Source of the DNA: Micropruina sp.
Lineage (GTDB): Bacteria > Actinomycetota > Actinomycetes > Propionibacteriales > Propionibacteriaceae
Length of the DNA: 5,794 nt
Reading direction: 5' to 3'
Assembly: GCA_013693855.1 (NCBI GenBank)
Contig: CP059261.1
Location: 1,275,899-1,281,692 of the forward strand
The stretch's first letter is position 1; every line of letters begins with the position of its first letter. Positions 1-5,794 of the stretch are shown here, one piece after another. Under the pieces are notes generated by a model. That model made no database searches and was not told the DNA's origin. It worked only from the letters and a program-made list of their open reading frames with translations. A program made the position numbers and the translations under genes.

Positions 1-585
1 GGCGTCGACCGGCGTCGCCTGATCGGTCGGGTGCTGGGCATCGGGGCGCTGATCCTGATCGCGGGCCAGGTGTGGCGGCCCGGCGAGTCCGTCCCGACCA
101 CCTGGCCTTCGGCCACGGGAAGCGCGGTTGCGGACGAGGAAGCGCCGCCCGAAGAGGTGACCTTCGGCGATGCCGAGGAGTTCACCGTCTCGGTGCCGAA
201 CGGCTGGCAGGTGGAGGACAGTTCCGGCACTTCGGTGTTGATCAGCCGTGACGGCACCTCCCTGTTCGCGCGCAGCTACCTGGCCGGGGAGGACGCGGTA
301 GCGAGCGACGAGGCGCGCCGGATGGCCACCCGTTACGCCAGCGGCGTCAAGCGCACCGGCAAAGCCAGCACCACCGCCGAAGATGGTCCCGGCGGGCTCG
401 CCCGCGGGTCCTACCACAGCGCCGGAACCGTGGATGGCCGGCAGGTGCAGGTGTATGCCGACGTGCTGATCCGGCCCGAGGACACCCAAGCAGTGGCGGT
501 GGTGACCATTCTGCGCGGGGACGCCGATGCCGACGTGGCCCAACAACTGGCGGCCATGCGGGACGAGGTGCTCGGACAGCTCTGA
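1..585 (+). CDS. membrane-anchored extracytoplasmic protein of unknown function (5' end outside window)
   Basis: The frame is open to the left edge, so the true start probably lies upstream. A GTG at 31 is possible, but no Shine-Dalgarno precedes it, and starting there would drop the basic residues (DRRRLIGR) that flank the membrane helix. The visible 194 residues begin with these basic residues and one hydrophobic segment (about residues 9-24, VLGIGALILIAG). An acidic, Pro/Ser/Thr-containing linker follows (to about 57), then a soluble domain starting near FTVSVPNGWQV and ending in a helix-like QQLAAMRDEVLGQL. Positive-inside topology puts the C-terminal domain outside the membrane. No catalytic motif or lipobox is visible. 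The domain layout (strand with PNGW, paired central strands, C-terminal helix) suggests a PsbP/Mog1/LpqN-like fold, but this is a guess from pattern. The C-terminal domain of the broken gene at 1860-2880 looks similar. Confidence 0.75.
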   Translation, partial: GVDRRRLIGRVLGIGALILIAGQVWRPGESVPTTWPSATGSAVADEEAPPEEVTFGDAEEFTVSVPNGWQVEDSSGTSVLISRDGTSLFARSYLAGEDAVASDEARRMATRYASGVKRTGKASTTAEDGPGGLARGSYHSAGTVDGRQVQVYADVLIRPEDTQAVAVVTILRGDADADVAQQLAAMRDEVLGQL

Positions 586-626
586 CGGGGTGGTCCCGGT
601 GGTGGTTGAGCCGCCGGGCTGTCAGA
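581..626 (+). terminator. hairpin overlapping the first gene's stop codon, possible terminator without a U-tract
   Basis: TCTGAC (581-586) is the exact reverse complement of GTCAGA (621-626). Inside it, CCCGGTGG (595-602) pairs with CCGCCGGG (611-618) through eight pairs, one of them G-U, around an 8-nt loop. The outer arm contains the TGA stop at 583-585. No T-run follows, so it is either an actinobacterial-style terminator lacking a U-tract, an mRNA 3'-end stabiliser, or an attenuator ahead of the next gene. Confidence 0.4.
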
Positions 627-633
627 CTGGGCA

Positions 634-648
634 GGCTGCGCAGCAGCC
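634..648 (+). other. small hairpin just upstream of a ribosome binding site
   Basis: GGCTGC (634-639) and GCAGCC (643-648) form a perfect 6-bp stem with a 3-nt loop, ending 10 nt before the AAAGGA Shine-Dalgarno of the next gene. It could affect translation initiation or simply be incidental in GC-rich DNA. I see no convincing promoter in 586-672. Confidence 0.3.
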
Positions 649-658
649 GACCCCAACG

Positions 659-664
659 AAAGGA
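659..664 (+). promoter_or_regulatory. ribosome binding site (AAAGGA)
   Basis: AAAGGA lies 8 nt before the GTG at 673. This supports that GTG as the start, which places the first cysteine pair (CPRC) at residue 3. Confidence 0.6.
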
Positions 665-672
665 AACGACTC

Positions 673-1863
673 GTGCAATGCCCACGTTGCCAGTCGGACG
701 TGCCGGAGGCCGCCCACTTCTGTCACGTCTGCGGACAGGACGTCGCGAAGGACGACGCCGCCCGTCGCGGCTCGTTCGCGGCCAAGCCGGATGAATCCGT
801 CGTCTCTTTGAAACTCGTCTCTTCGATCATGCCCCGGGGCGCGGCGGCCCGTCCGCGCACCTACCAGTACGCCCTGGGGATCGCTCTGCTGGCCACCGTG
901 ATCACGGCCGCCCTCGGCGCGCTGCCCATCGCGGTGCTGCTGGCGGCCTTCTCGATCCCGCTCGTCTACATCGTGTACCTCTACGACGTGAACCTCTGGG
1001 AGGACGAACCGGTCCTCGTCACCGGGCTCGCGTTCGCGCTCACCCTCCTGCTCGCAGCCGGATGGACGGCCGCGTGGCTCGCCTGGCGCGGGCCGCTGGA
1101 CGCCGACGCCGGCATGGGGAACGTCACGCCCACCGTGTGGGGCTTCGTGCTCGCCGGTCTCATCGTCCCGATCGTCGGCGAGGTCATCCGCCAGGTCGGC
1201 CCGGTCGTGCTGGCCAGCCGTCCGGAGTTCGACGACCTGATGGACGGGCTGACGTTCGGCGTCATCTCCGGTGTCGCCTACGCCACCGGCGACACCCTCG
1301 TGAAGCACTGGCCGCTCATCACCGGCGGCTACGCCGGCCCGGACGGATGGTCGGTCTGGACCTCGCTGCTGGTGCTCGAAGGCTTCGTGAAGCCGCTCGT
1401 CCTCGGCACCGCGACCGGTATCGCCTGCGCTGAGTTCTCCGGCCTCGGAGCCGGCTACGACGGGTTCACGCCCCGGTACTTCCGCGGCGTGGCCGACGCC
1501 ATCGGCGCCAACGTGCTCTACGCGGGTGGGGTGTACCTGCTCGGCTTCGTCCCCAATCCGGCGCTGGCGCTCACGCTCAGCATCGTGTGGGGCCTGGCGA
1601 TCTTGGCCGTCCTGATCATCCGGATCCGGACCGTCCTGCACAAGGGCCTGATGGAGGCCGTCCTGGAATCGACGGCGCGCGGCCGCGGCGCCACCGACCT
1701 GGGCTTCTGCCCGGCGTGTGAGATGCCGCTGCTGCCCGGCTCGGCGTTCTGCTCGGCCTGCGGCGTCAACGTCCGGACGGCTGGCAAGGGCGTCCGGGTG
1801 CCGGCCGCATCCCCGGCCGCCCCCGCGCAGTCAGCCGGGCACGAGGGGGAGGAGCAGGCATGA
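673..1863 (+). CDS. PrsW-like polytopic membrane protein with zinc ribbons at both ends, probably catalytically inactive
   Basis: This is a 396-aa protein. Residues 3-20 form a zinc ribbon (C3, C6, C17, C20), and residues 346-363 form a second one with identical spacing (C346, C349, C360, C363). Between them lie about eight hydrophobic segments, roughly 67-83, 85-103, 114-136, 155-172, 194-206, 230-252, 275-293 and 298-317. The core resembles PrsW intramembrane proteases: YDVNLWEDEP (104-113) resembles the D..EPEP entry motif, PIVGEVIR (166-173) the EExxK motif, and DGLTFGVISG (191-200) the DG..yG...G motif. The catalytic set looks altered. The EE pair is G169-E170, the Lys is R173, the glutamate of the later EN motif is D207, and no histidine occurs between 213 and 322. 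PrsW proteins cleave membrane-bound anti-sigma factors, but this one may bind rather than cut. Both ends face the cytoplasm if the helix count is even. Its stop overlaps the next start. Confidence 0.75.
   Translation: MQCPRCQSDVPEAAHFCHVCGQDVAKDDAARRGSFAAKPDESVVSLKLVSSIMPRGAAARPRTYQYALGIALLATVITAALGALPIAVLLAAFSIPLVYIVYLYDVNLWEDEPVLVTGLAFALTLLLAAGWTAAWLAWRGPLDADAGMGNVTPTVWGFVLAGLIVPIVGEVIRQVGPVVLASRPEFDDLMDGLTFGVISGVAYATGDTLVKHWPLITGGYAGPDGWSVWTSLLVLEGFVKPLVLGTATGIACAEFSGLGAGYDGFTPRYFRGVADAIGANVLYAGGVYLLGFVPNPALALTLSIVWGLAILAVLIIRIRTVLHKGLMEAVLESTARGRGATDLGFCPACEMPLLPGSAFCSACGVNVRTAGKGVRVPAASPAAPAQSAGHEGEEQA
1846..1863 (+). promoter_or_regulatory. strong Shine-Dalgarno and ATGA start/stop overlap
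   Basis: A purine-rich GGGGGAGGAG tract at about 1845-1854 sits 5 nt before the ATG at 1860. That ATG overlaps the TGA (1861-1863) of the PrsW-like gene. The arrangement indicates translational coupling and co-transcription of the two genes, and it fixes the start of the downstream gene. Confidence 0.75.
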
Positions 1864-2880
1864 CTCAGCCGAACAACCCGCAGGGCCAGCCTCAGCAGCC
1901 CCAGCAGCCGAACTATCCGCCCGCCGGCCAGGTCCCGCAGGGCCAGCCCCAGCCGGGCTTCCCCAGCCGGGACAGTTCCCGCCCGCAGGTCAGCCAAGCC
2001 AGGCGGCTCAGTATCCGCAGGGGCAGTACGGGCAGCCGGGCCAGTTCGCCCAAGGCGGGCAATACCCGGCCGGCGCGCCCTACCAGCAGCAGTACCCCCG
2101 CAGCAGGCGGGCTATCCGGCCGGCGGGGGCTTCAACCCCGGTGGTCAGGCTCCCCCAAGAAGAGCAACGCGATGGTGCTCGGGATCGTCGTGGCGGGGTG
2201 GCGGCGCTGGCTCTGCTCGGCTGGCTCTTCATGACCCTCACCGGTGGCGGCAAGCCGACGGCCGATCCGACCGTCGGGCCCACGATCGTCCCGACCACGG
2301 CGGCCCCGACCCCGGGGCCCACGGTGTCGACCGATCCGTCCGAGTCGCCGACCCCGAGCCGACGTTCACCACGCCCGAACCCACTCCGACCGAGTCGACG
2401 ACGCCCACCCAGGGTGACACGCAAGAGGTTGGGCTGGGTATCTCGGTGGTGCCGGCGGACGGGTGGGAGAAGGCCTACCGCGACGAGCTCAAGAACTACA
2501 TCGAGCTGTCCGACGGCAAGGCGATCGCCGTCGACCAGGCGTTACGCGTCGACACCGGGACCAAGGGCACGGACGTGGTCAGCGCCTACCTGAAGCAGTT
2601 GCAGGGCAAGATGACCGGTGCCCAGCTCGGCACCGTGAAGACCTTGGACGTGCAGAACGACAAGCTGTCGGTCGGGATGGGCAGCATCCGCGGCACGCGG
2701 GCCACCAGCCAGGGTTCGGTCAAGCTGAACTACTTCGTGATCATCTCGGTTCGCAAGTCCGACGGCCTGTCGGTGCTGACCGCGCTGATCACCGACTCCA
2801 GCACCGATCCGTCCGGCTACTCCGACCCGTTCCTGCAGATGGCGGAGTCGCTGCTGAACAGCCAGCTCAAGGCGCCGTAG
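1860..2880 (+). pseudogene. single-pass membrane protein with Pro/Gln-rich N-terminus, interrupted by five one-base homopolymer deletions
   Basis: Read literally, translation from ATG 1860 stops at 2234 after 124 aa. The coding signal then changes frame at five G/C runs: CCCC 1961-1964, CCCCC 2095-2099, CCCCC 2152-2156, GGGG 2195-2198 and CCCC 2352-2355. Each run is one base short, and restoring them gives one uninterrupted 341-aa protein. It would have a Pro/Gln/Gly/Tyr-rich cytoplasmic region (1 to about 100, with QYPQGQYGQPGQF-like units), basic residues PKKSN, one helix (about 106-128), a Thr/Pro linker (about 129-191) and a C-terminal domain (192-341, from nucleotide 2428). That domain begins [18 protein letters not shown] and ends [13 protein letters not shown]. 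It resembles the extracytoplasmic domain of the gene at 1-585. The function is unknown; the form suits a cell-envelope sensor or anchor. The deletions look like sequencing or assembly errors, or very recent decay, because no substitutions or stops have accumulated in the restored frame. Confidence 0.8.
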
Positions 2881-2890
2881 CACCCACGTC

Positions 2891-2930
2891 GGGGCGGGAT
2901 CGCGATGGCGGTCCCGCCCTCGGCGTTTTG
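2891..2930 (+). terminator. intrinsic transcription terminator
   Basis: GGGCGGGA (2892-2899) pairs perfectly with TCCCGCCC (2912-2919). The stem continues inward through a T-G wobble (2900/2911) and CGC/GCG (2901-2903/2908-2910) to a GATG loop, giving about 12 bp in all. A TTTT run follows at 2926-2929. It begins 11 nt after the TAG at 2878-2880, so it ends the upstream cluster and insulates uvrB. Confidence 0.8.
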
Positions 2931-2932
2931 TC

Positions 2933-2957
2933 GGAGGGGCCGCATAGGGTGGTCGAC
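2933..2957 (+). promoter_or_regulatory. uvrB translation start region with two possible initiation signals
   Basis: GGAGGGG (2933-2939) is spaced 9 nt from an in-frame GTG at 2949, which would add MVD before the annotated Met. AGGGTGG (2946-2952) is spaced 5 nt from ATG 2958. In addition, TAGGGT (2945-2950) fits a TAnnnT -10 hexamer 7 nt before ATG 2958, which would allow a leaderless transcript. I see no good -35 box and no LexA-like palindrome. Confidence 0.35.
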
Positions 2958-5039
2958 ATGCGTCCGGCATCCGATCTGCAACGTCGTCTGGCTCCCTTCA
3001 AGGTCCAGGCGGATTTCGAGCCGGCCGGCGACCAGCCGGCCGCCATCGACGACCTCGAAGCGCGACTGCGCGCGGGCGAGAACGACGTCGTCCTGCTGGG
3101 TGCCACCGGCACGGGCAAGACCGCCACGATCGCCTGGCTCGCCGAGCGGCTGCAGCGACCCATGCTGGTCATGCAGCCGAACAAGACCCTGGCCGCCCAG
3201 TTCGCCAACGAGCTCCGCCAGTTCTTCCCCGACAACGCGGTCGAGTACTTCGTCTCCTACTACGACTACTACCAACCCGAGGCGTACGTTCCGCAGACCG
3301 ACACCTACATCGAAAAGGACTCCTCCCTGAACGAGGAGGTGGAGCGGCTCCGGCACGCCGCCACAAACTCCCTGCTGACCAGGCGGGACGTGATCGTCGT
3401 CGCCACGGTGTCGGCGATCTACGGCCTCGGCACCCCGCAGGAGTACGTGGACCGGATGGTGCGGCTGCGCGTGGGGGACGAGATCGATCGTGACACGCTG
3501 TTGCGCCGCCTGGTGGACATCCAGTACGTCCGCAACGACCTGGCCGGCACCCGCGGCACATTCCGGGTGCGCGGGGACACCTTGGAGATCTTCCCGATGT
3601 ATGAGGAGAACGCCGTGCGCGTGGAGTTCTTCGGGGACGAGATCGAGGCGCTGTCCACCCTGCACCCGCTCACCGGCGAGGTGCTGAGCGAGGATCGCGA
3701 GATGTACGTGTTCCCCGCGTCCCACTACGTGGCCGGGCCGGAGCGGATGGAACGGGCGATCGAGGGGATCGAGCAGGAACTGGCAGTCCGCCTGGCCGAC
3801 CTGGAGGCCGAAGGCAAGCTGCTGGAGGCCCAACGGCTGCGGATGCGCACCGGCTACGACATCGAGATGATGCGCCAGATCGGCTCCTGCTCGGGCATCG
3901 AGAACTACTCGATGCACATCGACGGACGTTCCCGGGGCAGCGCCCCCAACTGCCTGCTCGACTACTTCCCCGACGACTTCGTGCTGGTCATCGACGAGTC
4001 GCACGTCACCGTGCCGCAGATCGGCGGCATGTTCGAAGGCGACATGTCGCGCAAGCGGACGCTGGTCGAGCACGGGTTCCGGCTGCCCAGCGCCATGGAC
4101 AACCGGCCGCTGCGCTGGGAGGAGTTCGTCGAACGGATCGGCCAGACCGTCTACCTGTCCGCGACGCCCGGCCCGTACGAGATGGCCAAGGCCACCGGGG
4201 TGGTCGAGCAACTGATCCGGCCAACCGGGCTCGTCGACCCCGAGGTGATCATCAAGCCGACCCGGGGTCAGATCGACGACCTGATGGGCGAGATCCGGAA
4301 CCGGACCGAGCGCAACGAGCGCGTCCTCGTCACCACGCTCACCAAGAAGATGGCCGAGGACCTCACCGATTACCTGATGGAGAACGGGGTGCGCACCCGT
4401 TATCTGCATTCGGAGGTCGACACCCTGCGGCGGATCGAGCTGCTGCGGGAGTTGCGGCTGGGCGAGTTCGACGTCCTGGTCGGCATCAACCTCCTGCGGG
4501 AAGGCCTCGACCTGCCGGAGGTGAGCCTCGTGTCGATCCTCGACGCCGACAAGGAGGGCTTCCTGCGCAGCGAGCGGTCCCTGATCCAGACCATCGGCCG
4601 CGCCGCCCGCAACGTGGCCGGTCAGGTCCACATGTACGCCGACAAGATCACCCCGTCCATGGCGGCGGCCATTGACGAGACCAACCGGCGGCGGGCCAAA
4701 CAGGTGGCCTACAACACCGTCCGGGGCATCGATCCGCAACCGCTGCGCAAGAAGATCGCCGACATCACCGATCTCCTCGCCAGGGAGGACGCCGACACCG
4801 CCGGGCTGATGACCCGCGCGGGCGGCCGTCGTCCGGTGAGCCCGACCCCGCTGCCGCCGAAGGGCGCCCGCAACACCGAAGGGCTCCCGGCGGGTGAGAT
4901 CGCCGGCCTCGTCCAGGAGCTGACCGAGCAGATGCACGCCGCCGCCGCCGAGTTGCAGTTCGAGTTGGCGGCCCGGCTGCGGGACGAGATCGCCGACCTG
5001 AAGAAGATGCTCAGGCAGATGCTGGAGGCCACCCGGTGA
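2958..5039 (+). CDS. uvrB: excinuclease ABC subunit B (UvrB)
   Basis: UvrB is the DNA-damage-verifying helicase of nucleotide excision repair. UvrA loads it at lesions, and it then recruits UvrC for incision. The 693-aa product has a typical family length. Visible landmarks in order are the N-terminal [12 protein letters not shown]-motif region (20-30), Walker A GATGTGKT (48-55) and the Tyr-rich beta-hairpin (101-120, with Y101, Y102, Y104 and Y105) that inserts between DNA strands. Further on are Walker B DESH (346-349), motif SATPGPYE (401-408), [13 protein letters not shown] (509-521), arginine-finger motif QTIGRAAR (544-551) and a C-terminal UVR coiled-coil domain (about 648-683) that contacts UvrC. 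ATG 2958 is chosen because [10 protein letters not shown] leads straight into the conserved start of the family; GTG 2949 is an alternative. All key residues are present, and no frameshift is seen despite G and C runs of five. It lies alone between a terminator and the riboswitch region. Confidence 0.98.
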   Translation: MRPASDLQRRLAPFKVQADFEPAGDQPAAIDDLEARLRAGENDVVLLGATGTGKTATIAWLAERLQRPMLVMQPNKTLAAQFANELRQFFPDNAVEYFVSYYDYYQPEAYVPQTDTYIEKDSSLNEEVERLRHAATNSLLTRRDVIVVATVSAIYGLGTPQEYVDRMVRLRVGDEIDRDTLLRRLVDIQYVRNDLAGTRGTFRVRGDTLEIFPMYEENAVRVEFFGDEIEALSTLHPLTGEVLSEDREMYVFPASHYVAGPERMERAIEGIEQELAVRLADLEAEGKLLEAQRLRMRTGYDIEMMRQIGSCSGIENYSMHIDGRSRGSAPNCLLDYFPDDFVLVIDESHVTVPQIGGMFEGDMSRKRTLVEHGFRLPSAMDNRPLRWEEFVERIGQTVYLSATPGPYEMAKATGVVEQLIRPTGLVDPEVIIKPTRGQIDDLMGEIRNRTERNERVLVTTLTKKMAEDLTDYLMENGVRTRYLHSEVDTLRRIELLRELRLGEFDVLVGINLLREGLDLPEVSLVSILDADKEGFLRSERSLIQTIGRAARNVAGQVHMYADKITPSMAAAIDETNRRRAKQVAYNTVRGIDPQPLRKKIADITDLLAREDADTAGLMTRAGGRRPVSPTPLPPKGARNTEGLPAGEIAGLVQELTEQMHAAAAELQFELAARLRDEIADLKKMLRQMLEATR

Positions 5040-5072
5040 CGTCCGCATCGTGACCGCCGGCGAACGCGGACG
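5040..5072 (+). other. weak hairpin after uvrB, terminator uncertain
   Basis: CGTCCGC (5040-5046) can pair with GCGGACG (5066-5072) around a 19-nt loop. A small GCC-GAAA-GGC hairpin follows at 5074-5083. Neither has a T-run, so termination after uvrB is unproven and read-through into the riboswitch is possible. Confidence 0.3.
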
Positions 5073-5115
5073 GGCCGAAAGGCGGCGACCGCACCAGCGC
5101 CCACCGGGGCTCCCC

Positions 5116-5145
5116 TTGGCGCGGGCGCGGGTGGTTTGGAACAAT
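5116..5145 (+). promoter_or_regulatory. candidate promoter for the riboswitch and terC transcript
   Basis: TTGGCG (5116-5121) as -35 and AACAAT (5140-5145) as -10 are separated by 18 nt. Initiation about 7 nt further on, near 5152, would start the RNA at or just inside the first strand of the aptamer closing helix. That is a sensible place for a riboswitch leader. The hexamers are only partial matches to consensus. Confidence 0.4.
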
Positions 5146-5149
5146 GGCC

Positions 5150-5262
5150 GCGGAGGGAGTACCTCGCGTGATGTCGTCAACACGATGCGGTCAGCCGTAT
5201 CCGGCGTCGCGGCTGGTTGCCAGTGGCTGGAGACCTCCGTCGACACCGCGCACCCTGGAGGT
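5150..5262 (+). ncRNA. yybP-ykoY family manganese riboswitch
   Basis: Family landmarks appear in order: the 5' GGGAGTA loop (5155-5161), GTCGTCAACAC (5173-5183), GGTCAGCCG (5189-5197) and the terminal GGAGACCTCC (5229-5238). Closing helix P1 is CGGAGG (5151-5156) with CCTCCG (5234-5239), six perfect pairs. A distal stem pairs CAGCCG (5192-5197) with CGGCTG (5210-5215). This RNA class binds Mn2+ and commonly precedes terC/alx-type genes, as here. For the expression platform, GACCTCC (5232-5238), most of which is the 3' strand of P1, is exactly complementary to GGAGGTC (5257-5263), which contains the downstream Shine-Dalgarno. The two pairings exclude each other. The predicted behaviour is that Mn2+ stabilises P1, frees the Shine-Dalgarno and turns translation on. 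The assignment rests on motif recall, not on a covariance search. Confidence 0.87.
5257..5262 (+). promoter_or_regulatory. sequesterable ribosome binding site of terC
   Basis: GGAGGT lies 5 nt before GTG 5268 and 11 nt before the in-frame GTG 5274, so 5268 is the preferred start. It is the target of the anti-Shine-Dalgarno strand at 5232-5238 in the riboswitch. Confidence 0.75.
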
Positions 5263-5267
5263 CCCCC

Positions 5268-5794
5268 GTGCACGTGACCACGACCGTATGGCTCATCACG
5301 ATCGCCGCCACCCTCGCCGTCCTGGCCTTCGACCTGCTGGTGATCGCCCGTCGCCCCCACGAGCCCAGCATGCGCGAATGCGGCATCGCCATCGGCGTGT
5401 ACGTGTCGCTCGCCGTCCTCTTTGGACTGGGTGTCTGGGTCGCCTCGGGCCCTCGCTACGCCGGCGAGTTCTTCGCGGGCTGGCTCACCGAGTACAGCCT
5501 CAGCGTGGACAACCTGTTCATCTTCATCATCATCATGAGCACGCTGCGGGTGCCGCGGAAGCTCCAGCAGTTCGCGCTCATGGTGGGGATCGTGCTCGCC
5601 CTGCTGTTCCGAGCGATCTTCATCGCCGCCGGTGCCGCGGCCATCGAACGGTTCAGTTGGATCTTCTTCGTGTTCGGCGCGTTCCTGATCTGGACCGCGG
5701 TCAAGCTGCTTCGCGACTTCATGGCCGAGGACAGCGACGAGGAGATGACCGAGAACTTCCTGATGCGCTGGGTGAAGGCCCGGTTTCCCTCGAC
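5268..5794 (+). CDS. TerC/Alx family integral membrane protein, probable manganese exporter (3' end outside window)
   Basis: 175 codons are visible before the right edge. Hydrophobic segments lie at about 7-27, 40-59, 80-91, 103-125 and 131-148. The family signature EYSLSVDNLFIF spans 75-86, with D81 and N82 in the expected metal-handling position, and a second acidic residue, D22, sits in the first helix. The segment RAIFIAAGAAAIERFSWIF and the following WTAVKLL (142-148) also fit TerC, and an acidic cytoplasmic loop (EDSDEEMTE) follows. TerC/Alx/YkoY-type proteins are linked to Mn2+ efflux or to metalation of exported enzymes. The older 'tellurium resistance' name is misleading for members outside a ter operon. 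Placement directly behind a Mn2+ riboswitch, with no other ter genes in view, supports a manganese role. GTG 5268 is chosen because of the Shine-Dalgarno at 5257-5262. The exact subfamily cannot be fixed from a partial protein. Confidence 0.93.
   Translation, partial: MHVTTTVWLITIAATLAVLAFDLLVIARRPHEPSMRECGIAIGVYVSLAVLFGLGVWVASGPRYAGEFFAGWLTEYSLSVDNLFIFIIIMSTLRVPRKLQQFALMVGIVLALLFRAIFIAAGAAAIERFSWIFFVFGAFLIWTAVKLLRDFMAEDSDEEMTENFLMRWVKARFPS

Noticed and set aside
622..1641. 339-codon minus-strand open frame opposite the PrsW-like gene
   Set aside because: Its product is very rich in Arg, Asp, Gly and His, with the repetitive composition of a shadow frame. The + strand gene there has zinc ribbons, membrane helices and a Shine-Dalgarno.
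1961..2355. Programmed ribosomal frameshifting as the explanation for the five frame changes
   Set aside because: Five successive events would be needed in one short gene, and no slippery heptamer with a downstream structure recurs at the sites. One-base deficits at G/C runs fit error or mutation better.
1718..2593. 291-codon + strand frame overlapping two genes as an independent gene
   Set aside because: Only its segments 1967-2098 and 2201-2353 carry sensible coding signal, and both are pieces of the frameshifted gene at 1860-2880. The rest is out-of-frame noise.
2463..2957. Extending uvrB upstream in frame to an ATG-like start at 2463
   Set aside because: The extra 165 residues are an out-of-frame reading of the C-terminal domain of the upstream gene plus its terminator. 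UvrB would be far longer than normal.
5106..5115. GGGGCTCCCC inverted repeat as an operator
   Set aside because: The arms are only four bases around a 2-nt centre, a common chance arrangement at this GC content. No regulator motif matches it.
5050..5277. 75-codon + strand frame between uvrB and terC
   Set aside because: It runs through the promoter candidate and the conserved riboswitch, has no Shine-Dalgarno, and its product is Arg/Gly-rich without features.
2817..5360. 847-codon open frame on the minus strand across uvrB
   Set aside because: It is antisense to a fully conserved uvrB and to the riboswitch, and its product is a low-complexity Gly/His/Val/Leu-rich string with no recognisable domain. 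Long antisense frames are expected where GC at third positions is high.

Overview
The window is high-GC DNA with strong G/C preference at third codon positions, GTG starts, tight gene packing and actinobacterial gene content, so the source is most likely an actinomycete-type bacterium. I cannot name a genus from the sequence. All genes that can be supported lie on the + strand.

Left part (1-2880): this holds a three-gene envelope cluster. The first gene, cut by the left edge, encodes a single-pass membrane-anchored protein with an extracytoplasmic domain that I do not recognise. After an 87-nt gap containing two hairpins comes a polytopic membrane protein. It looks like a PrsW-type intramembrane protease core whose catalytic residues have degenerated, and it carries a CxxC-x10-CxxC zinc ribbon at each end. 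Its stop codon overlaps (ATGA) the start of a third gene. That gene would encode a 341-aa single-pass protein: a Pro/Gln/Gly-rich cytoplasmic region, one membrane helix, a Thr/Pro linker and a C-terminal domain resembling that of the first gene. As sequenced, the third gene is broken by five one-base deficits, each at a C or G run. Restoring one base per run gives a single clean open frame. A strong intrinsic terminator follows it.

Middle (2958-5039): a complete, canonical uvrB, the damage-recognition helicase of nucleotide excision repair.

Right part (5040-5794): the 228-nt gap after uvrB holds a plausible promoter and a clear yybP-ykoY (Mn2+-sensing) riboswitch. The riboswitch leads directly into a TerC-family membrane protein gene cut by the right edge. 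The 3' strand of the aptamer closing helix can instead pair over 7 bp with the Shine-Dalgarno of the terC gene. This gives a simple sequence-level model for manganese-induced translation.

The most interesting items are the cluster of homopolymer frameshifts, the apparently inactive PrsW-like protein flanked by two architecturally similar single-pass proteins, and the legible expression platform of the riboswitch.
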